From Yamagishiella unicocca (Eukaryota > Chlorophyta > Chlorophyceae > Chlamydomonadales > Volvocaceae), in the NCBI GenBank assembly GCA_003116995.1, contig BDSL01000050.1:248001-312000 (forward strand): a DNA stretch of 64,000 nt. The letters run 5' to 3'. The position numbers were made by a program, and so were the translations under genes. Shown here piece by piece: positions 58,244-64,000 of this stretch (position 1 is its first letter; every line of letters begins with the position of its first letter). Under the pieces are notes generated by a model, which saw nothing but the letters and a program-made list of their open reading frames with translations, was not told the origin of the DNA and made no database searches.

Positions 58244-61200
58244 ATGACCATGACGGTATCTTCCAAGATCAGCGGCGGAGATGTGGAGGGTGAGGACTAC
58301 GATTGCGCAGCGCTCGAGTCGTCGCTGTCTTCGGTTCTCGCCTTCCTCGACCCCACCATGCGTGAGCCGCCGCGCGCCACGGACTCGCGCAAACCTCGTG
58401 ATCCTCACGAAGGCGTCCAAGCCGAATCGCGCGACGCTGGACGGGACCAAGAACTGGGTGCCAAGGAAGCGCCCGAGGCCGCGCTGCTCTCCTCTGGTGC
58501 TCCCGCGCTCCCAGGCTCGCCCTCCGGACCCGTTGCCCAGCAAAATGGCAGCAGCGTGAGCGCGTCTGAACCGGCGACCGGCAACGAAAACGCCAACCTT
58601 GGCCAAGCCGCCGAGGAGCGCGGTACCGCGGCCCAGCCGCAGCACCAGCAGCCGCAGCAGCAGCAGAGCTCGACCGAGGAACAGGCCGCTTCCGAACAGT
58701 GCCGCACAGCCTCCTCAGTCTCAAGCGACGGCGCCGGCAGCAACAGCGCGAGCAACGTTGTTCCGGACCTGGGATTCCGCGTGGCCGATACATGCCGCGC
58801 AATTGTGAGGGTAAGTGAGCTGAAAGGGGCCTGGCTGCTGGGTCAGCTGGCTGCTGCTGGGTCGGCTGGCTGGCTGGTTGGCTGTTTTCTACAGCGGAAT
58901 TTGACATTTCTTTGGCATCTGACTCGCCTCGCCTCGCCCGCTTCGACATGATTCGCTAGTGCAGAAACCGCTGGGTCTCCGCATTTTGTCTCTTCTCCCT
59001 CTCCGCCTCCTCCTCCGCCTCAGCTCCCTCCTATTCCTGTTCGTCCCCTTGTGCCGCGCGACCGCGCCCAGAGACACCCTCTGCCGATCGATATTAATCT
59101 CTGCAGGTTCTGCACCTTCCCCACGGCGTCTGAACAGCAACTAAACCCTCCCCTCCCTTGCCCTCCCGCCCTTCCGACCGTTGTCGTACTTGGACAGGAC
59201 ATGCTCCGTGAGGTGCTGCTGGCGTCGCTGCCGCTCCAGGTAGGCGGCGGTTGGGTTGACTTTTGCCTGGCCGTGGCGTTGACTTTCGCCTGGCCTCGGC
59301 GTTGACCTTTGCCTAGCGTTGGCGTTGACTCTTTGGCTGGCCTCGGCTGAAAGCTCTGCAGTGGTAGACTTTGCGGGTCGCGAATTGCGATGCAGAGGCC
59401 GAACCCGACGCCAGTGTTACACATAGTGTCCGTGACAGTTGAAGCCTGCTGTTGGGCCGAAGCCTGCTTTGATAGTCCTACACCGTCCGAGAACCCCCGA
59501 AAGGGCCTTATCACACCAGCATCTCGCCATCCGCCGCCGGCTGCTGCCCGCCTCGCCTGACACCCTGTGTGTTTTGGCGCCCCCCCCCCGCACTGAAGGC
59601 TATGCACCAACTACATTACCCCAGTCGAGTTACCGGTTCTTATACATGTAACCCCCGCACTATCCACTACAGGATGCTGCCGATGTGCTGTTCAAGGTGG
59701 ATGGTCACAACGGCTGGCAAGAGATCCGGGCCACAGCCACCTCCCTCATCGCGGCTGGGCTTGGCGGAGGCGGCGACCACGCGGTGGCCAGCGCCGGCGG
59801 CGACGCCGCCGCCGCCACCGCCGTCGCGCCGCTACCGCCACCGTACCGCGGCAGCGCCAGCCTGCCGACTACCCCCGCCAGGCGCATGCCAGGCGCGCCT
59901 TCAGTCGGCGCTCTCTCACCGCCGCCGCCGCCGCCGCCGCCACCGCCGCCGCCACCGGCGCAGGAGCAGCAGCCGCAGCACCAGCAGCGGTCGTCGGTGT
60001 ACGACATCAGCATGGACGCCGCGACGGGCGGCGCAGCCGCCGCCTCCACCCTTTCGTACGCGGCCCCCGCGCCGCTGACTCCGGCGCGCTCCGCCCCTGG
60101 AGCCATCCCGGTGGACGTCGTATTCTCTCACGGCAGCCCCAACCACGAAGCCCCGGCCGCCGCCGCTGGCGCCGCCGCTGGCGTCGGATCCGGCCCTGGC
60201 GGCGTCGCCGCCGACGTGCGCGGTGGCGGCTCGTCTTCCCTGCTGCTCAGCCTCCTGCAGCAGCACCCCAACCTGATGGACTGCCTGCAGCACAACCCGC
60301 ACCTGTTGAACTCCATCATCAACATGTCGGGAGGCAGCGGCATGATAATGCAGGAGGGCTTCGCCGCCGCCGCCGCCGCCGCCAGCTCCCCGCCCGGCAG
60401 CGGCCCCGCCGGCCTGCCCGCGTACGACGACGGCGGCGGCTTTGGCTGCATGATGGCGTCGCTGCCGCCGCCGATGGGCAGCCCCGCCGCCAGCGGCGTA
60501 CGGTCGCCGCCGTCGCTGGCGTCGCCGCCGCACGGCGGCGGCGGCGGCGGCATGGGGATCTGGGGAAGCCCGATCCCGACCCACGGGTCGCCCTTCCACG
60601 GCACTGGCCCGTTCGGCAGCCCGCAGTCCCATGGGTCGGCCGGCAGCGGCCTGGAGGCGTTCCACGCGCTGATGGGCGGCGGCCCCGGCGGCCCCGGCGG
60701 CCCGGGTGGCGCCGGCGGCATGCTGCTGCAGGGCAGTGATCCCACAGCTGCGGGCTACAGCTGCAAGACATTTGACGAGCTGAGCCCTGCCGTACGCGAC
60801 AAGATCCAGAGCGTGCTGGACACGTGCACCCCACACATTCGGGTGAGTGCACGTGCACGTGACGTTCCATGTACGGCACCGGCTGCTGGATTCAGGGTTT
60901 GGGAATGGAGTGGAGGGATCCAGGGGTTGGGTTTTGAAGGCGAGAACCTTCAAAAGACGCGGTGCTTGGGAACCCAAGCACGCCGTCTGATCTCATCTAT
61001 CTCTTTCCTCCTCACCTTGTTCCCTGCCCCCTCATCCACGACTCATCCAGGCCGAGCACTTTGACGCGGGAGTGCGTCACTGGCTGCTGCAGCTGCAGCT
61101 GCTGTTCGGTGAGCTGTGCGCGGTGTCCGCACTGCACGCCATCGAGACCGCCGCCAACCTGGAGGTGTGTGCCTGGGTCGGTGGGTCGGTGGGTCGATGG

Positions 61201-62556
61201 GTCGGTCGGGACGCCAGAGAGCAGCCCGCCGAAGGCCATCCCTCCCTGGAGCCACCAGGCGGGCGGGGTGCATGGCTAATTGTGCGCGAATGTGTGTATC
61301 CTGTTTGGAGGGCCCTGTCACGAGTCAGTCAGGAGTCCTGGGAATGGACGAGCTTCCAGACGCATGGGACTCATCCGCGCTTTCCCCCCCCTCCTTTCGC
61401 TTCGAATCCAACCAGGGTGTTCGCCGCATGAAGGCCTTCATCACCACGCGCCTGATCGACCACTACGAGCAGATGGTGTGGGCGCAAGGTGAGGCGGACG
61501 CGCGTCCGGGTGGGGGCTCCGTTCCACTATGTGTGTGTATGTGTGTATGTGTGTATGTTTTTACCCCATGATTTCGATGCGGGGTGGCTGCTCCCGCCTG
61601 TACGGGTAGGATGTTTCCACCGAGCCCCCCCCCCTAAATACGGCACATTCTCCCTGAACACCTCTTCGTCCCCCTCTTCCCCCTCCTCCCCCACCCCACC
61701 CCCCAGACCCCCAGGGTTACGCCATGCGGAAGCTCACCCCCGACCTCATCGCCGTCCTGGAGGATCTGGTGCACAGCGACAAGGGGCTCAGGTGGGTGCC
61801 AGGGCCGGCCGTCGGGTGCTTGGCTGTCGGGTAGTTGGCTGCTCGTTGGAGTTAGGGAGTTGGTGGCAGTTGACAGTTGGCCGTTGGTCGTCGTGTCATT
61901 GGGATCTGGCGCGTTTGCTGGTGGCGGATGGATCCGGCCCGCACGCGTTTTGGGTTCCTTTGGAAGAAATTACCACTACGCCCGCCAGTTTTTAACTAAC
62001 AGGATTTACCAAGGAAGAAGGCGGGTTGGGCATCCCGGCTTTTAGTCGACAGGAGCGCTTGTTTCCGTATCCCCTCGGGTTTCCTCCTTTGCCGTTCTTT
62101 TATGTAAACCCCCTCCCCGCCATTCTCCCCACCCACTCTCCGTCCCTTCCTGTCTCCAGGTGGACTCACTTCGACCCCAAGGTCCTCGACACGATCCGCG
62201 AGATCCGCACGCCAGATGCCGTACGCACCCGGCTGTCCAAACTGTGCGCCCAGGAGCTCAACGGCGTACAGAACGTGCCCGCGTACCTTTACACGCTGCT
62301 GTCCAAGCGCGGCAAGACCGCCAAGCAAGCCGCCGCGCAGAAGCAAATGCAGGAGCTGACCCTACGGCTGGCGGCGGCGCAGAGCGTCGGCGGCGGCGGC
62401 CTGGGCGGGCTGGGCGGGCTCGGCATGGGCCTGGGCGGCCACGGCGCGGGCGCGCCATACGGTGCCGGCGGGCCGTACGGCGGGCCGTACGGCGGCGGAG
62501 CCGGAGCTGGCGGTTACGGCGCGCTGGGCGGTTACAGCGGAATGTTCGGCATGTGA
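58244..62556 (+). CDS. Unrecognised 815-aa protein with conserved helical C-terminal half
   Basis: Seven exons join in phase: 58244-58810, 59198-59239, 59673-60842, 61051-61164, 61416-61488, 61707-61791 and 62160-62556. It starts MTMTVSSKISGG. The N-terminal 190 residues are Glu/Ser/Gln-rich and likely disordered. A short helix (DMLREVLLASLPLQDAADVL, then FKVDGHNGWQEI) is followed by about 330 residues of Ala/Gly/Pro/His-rich sequence. From SCKTFDELSPAVRDKIQSVL on, the protein is compositionally normal and helical (HWLLQLQLLFGELCAVSALH; MKAFITTRLIDHYEQMVWAQ; PDLIAVLEDLVHSDKG). It ends with VLDTIREIRTPDAVRTRLSK then LNGVQNVPAYLYTLLSK, and a Gly/Tyr-rich tail. That last helix pair resembles the acidic (NURR) domain of hnRNP Q/R-type RNA-binding proteins; the likeness is weak and no RRM is present. 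Confidence 0.8.
59590..59655 (+). repeat. Dispersed repeat family B, copy in intron of the 815-aa gene
   Basis: aaggctatgcaccaactaca then ttaccccagtcgagttaccg and gttcttatacatgtaacccc, ending about 20 bp before the exon at 59673. Confidence 0.85.
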
Positions 62557-64000
62557 TGATGGGAGGAGGTGTCGCAAGGCTTGGATTTGGTTTGTGAGAA
62601 AAACATGTACGATGGTGGGACGAGAAATGATTCGTACGACAATTGTACGGATGGCAGCGAGCAGGCGTTGCGCCGGCCCAGGGTGCGGCATTAAGGAGCA
62701 GGAGAGAGCAGCGCGTGCGTTCGCAGCGTTCCCTTGCACGAGCCGTGACGGACGGTGACGGGCGCGCAAGGCGGGGAGGACCACCGGGGCTGCGCGTGCG
62801 GGCGCTCTTTCGCTCTTTCGTCCCCTTTTCGTGCAGCAGTGGCGGCGGCGGCGACGGCAGTTGAAGACTGTTCGTACACGACCCTGGTGGCGCCCCTGCC
62901 GCCAGGATAAAGGTTGCTGTATCGTTTTGAGGTGGAAAAAAACCGGGGAGGTGGGGGAGGCGAGAGTGACTGTGGGTGAGCCATTGGGGCGCGTGAGGGG
63001 GGTGTATAAAACGCAACGTGGCGGGGGGGTGCAAGCAGCGACACCAGGACTGGGTGTTAGTTGCCGCAATCTTCATTTGAGGGGGTCACATAACAGTACG
63101 ACGGTTGGGTACTTGGTTGGTTAGTTGGTTGGTTGGTTGTGGTCACGTTTACGCATGCAGCGACGATCGCTCAATTAGGACACTGATACTCCCTAGGGCA
63201 GGCCAGGACCGCATGGACTCGTGCGCTGCCAGATGCAGCTTGCATTCGTGTTTGCATCGTGCTTTAAACCTTTCGGGCGACTTTATACGGGGGACTAGCG
63301 GAACGGGCGATGCTAGGACGGGGACTTAAAACGAGCAGAGCTCGTGAGGGGCTGGCAGCGCCTCGGCTGTGCCGTTGGTACGGCAGGTGAGACCTCAGAT
63401 CTGTCATACCGTGCGTCGCCCACCAACGCGCGAGGGTTGGGGTGGGGGGTGGGGGTGGGGAAGGGCAGTCGACGCATCACGGGCACATACGAGCCATTAG
63501 TAAGGCGTACGTATGGTCGGACGGCAGGGGCATTAGTAGTAGTAACCACCACCATCAGATCCGTAGCCACCGGGTCGCAGCGCTGTTTTTACCGGTAGTC
63601 GTTTTGGTCGTGTTCGTGTGGCCAGCCCATTTTAGCTGTTTACAAGGACGCCGCATTCTTTCCTGTGGCTTGACCATTTTAGCTGTTAGGGAACGCCCGC
63701 ATTCTTTTCCTGTCTTCTTAGCGCGGCGCTGTCGACCCTCCACTCCACGCATATAAGGCCCTTTTGTGCAACCCCAGGAGGGGAGGGGAGAGAGGTCCAG
63801 GAGGGGAGAGCGCTCCTGGTGGCCACATGTTGCACACGTGGGATTGGTGGGTCGTACTTATCGGCTCGTCGAGTCGTACAAGTACGACACGACGGTTGCA
63901 ACGATCACGTGACCCTCCCATAAACGTCCCCCGGGTCTGCGGGCGAGTTGGGTTGTTGCTGGTGAGGAGAGAGGTTGTGCGCAGGCGGTCATTGCCGCGG
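62557..64000. other. Intergenic 3' flank
   Basis: Downstream of the 815-aa gene. A short family C fragment (gggtgtataaaacgcaacg) lies at 63000-63020. A ttggttggttagttggttgg run lies at 63115-63140. No protein domain or RNA gene recognised. Confidence 0.5.

Noticed and set aside
59107..59160. Extra exon after the first exon of the 815-aa gene
   Set aside because: It has an acceptor (ctctgcag) but reads a stop after eight codons in the required phase. Skipping directly to 59198 keeps the frame.

Overview
This window is nuclear DNA from a green alga, almost certainly a volvocine chlorophyte (Volvox or a close colonial relative). The evidence is GC-rich coding sequence split by many introns with GTGAGT/GTGCGG donors, TGTAA poly(A) signals, Gln/Ala/Gly-rich protein linkers, a radial-spoke protein, a Chlamydomonas-style guanylyl cyclase, a copia-type retroelement, and CCCTAAAA telomere-type motifs. 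Nearly all genes were rebuilt by joining exons whose splice sites and phases agree. There are no operons, CRISPR arrays or rRNA genes, and I recognised no tRNA gene.

Layout: (1) 1-3.2 kb has no recognised gene. (2) 3.2-12.7 kb, minus: class III guanylyl cyclase with an upstream PAS-like module; its introns are packed with minisatellites. (3) 12.7-16.1 kb: repeats, including a diverged inverted pair. (4) 16.07-20.34 kb: a young copia-type LTR element carrying only gag, with a 2,200-bp DNA transposon inserted in one LTR; both target-site duplications are intact. (5) 23.0-25.9 kb, minus: an unrecognised 682-aa basic protein. (6) 29.2-32.5 kb, plus: the 3' part of a membrane protein with a His/Gln-rich tail. 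(7) 34.3-39.9 kb, plus: a 2-on-2 (truncated) haemoglobin with long extensions. (8) 42.7-46.1 kb, minus: radial spoke protein RSP23 (NDK + DPY-30 + IQ motifs). (9) 46.5-54.6 kb, plus: KIN17, complete in 13 exons and divergent from RSP23 across a 401-bp gap. (10) 58.2-62.6 kb, plus: an unrecognised 815-aa protein with a conserved helical C-terminal half.

The genes do not form one pathway. RSP23 acts in the flagellar axoneme. The cyclase (cGMP) and the haemoglobin (O2/NO chemistry) are signalling-type genes that are both expanded families in volvocine algae. KIN17 is a conserved nuclear DNA/RNA-binding protein. The most unusual structure is the exactly resolvable nested transposon. There are also several families of short dispersed repeats that recur mainly inside introns of unrelated genes on both strands.
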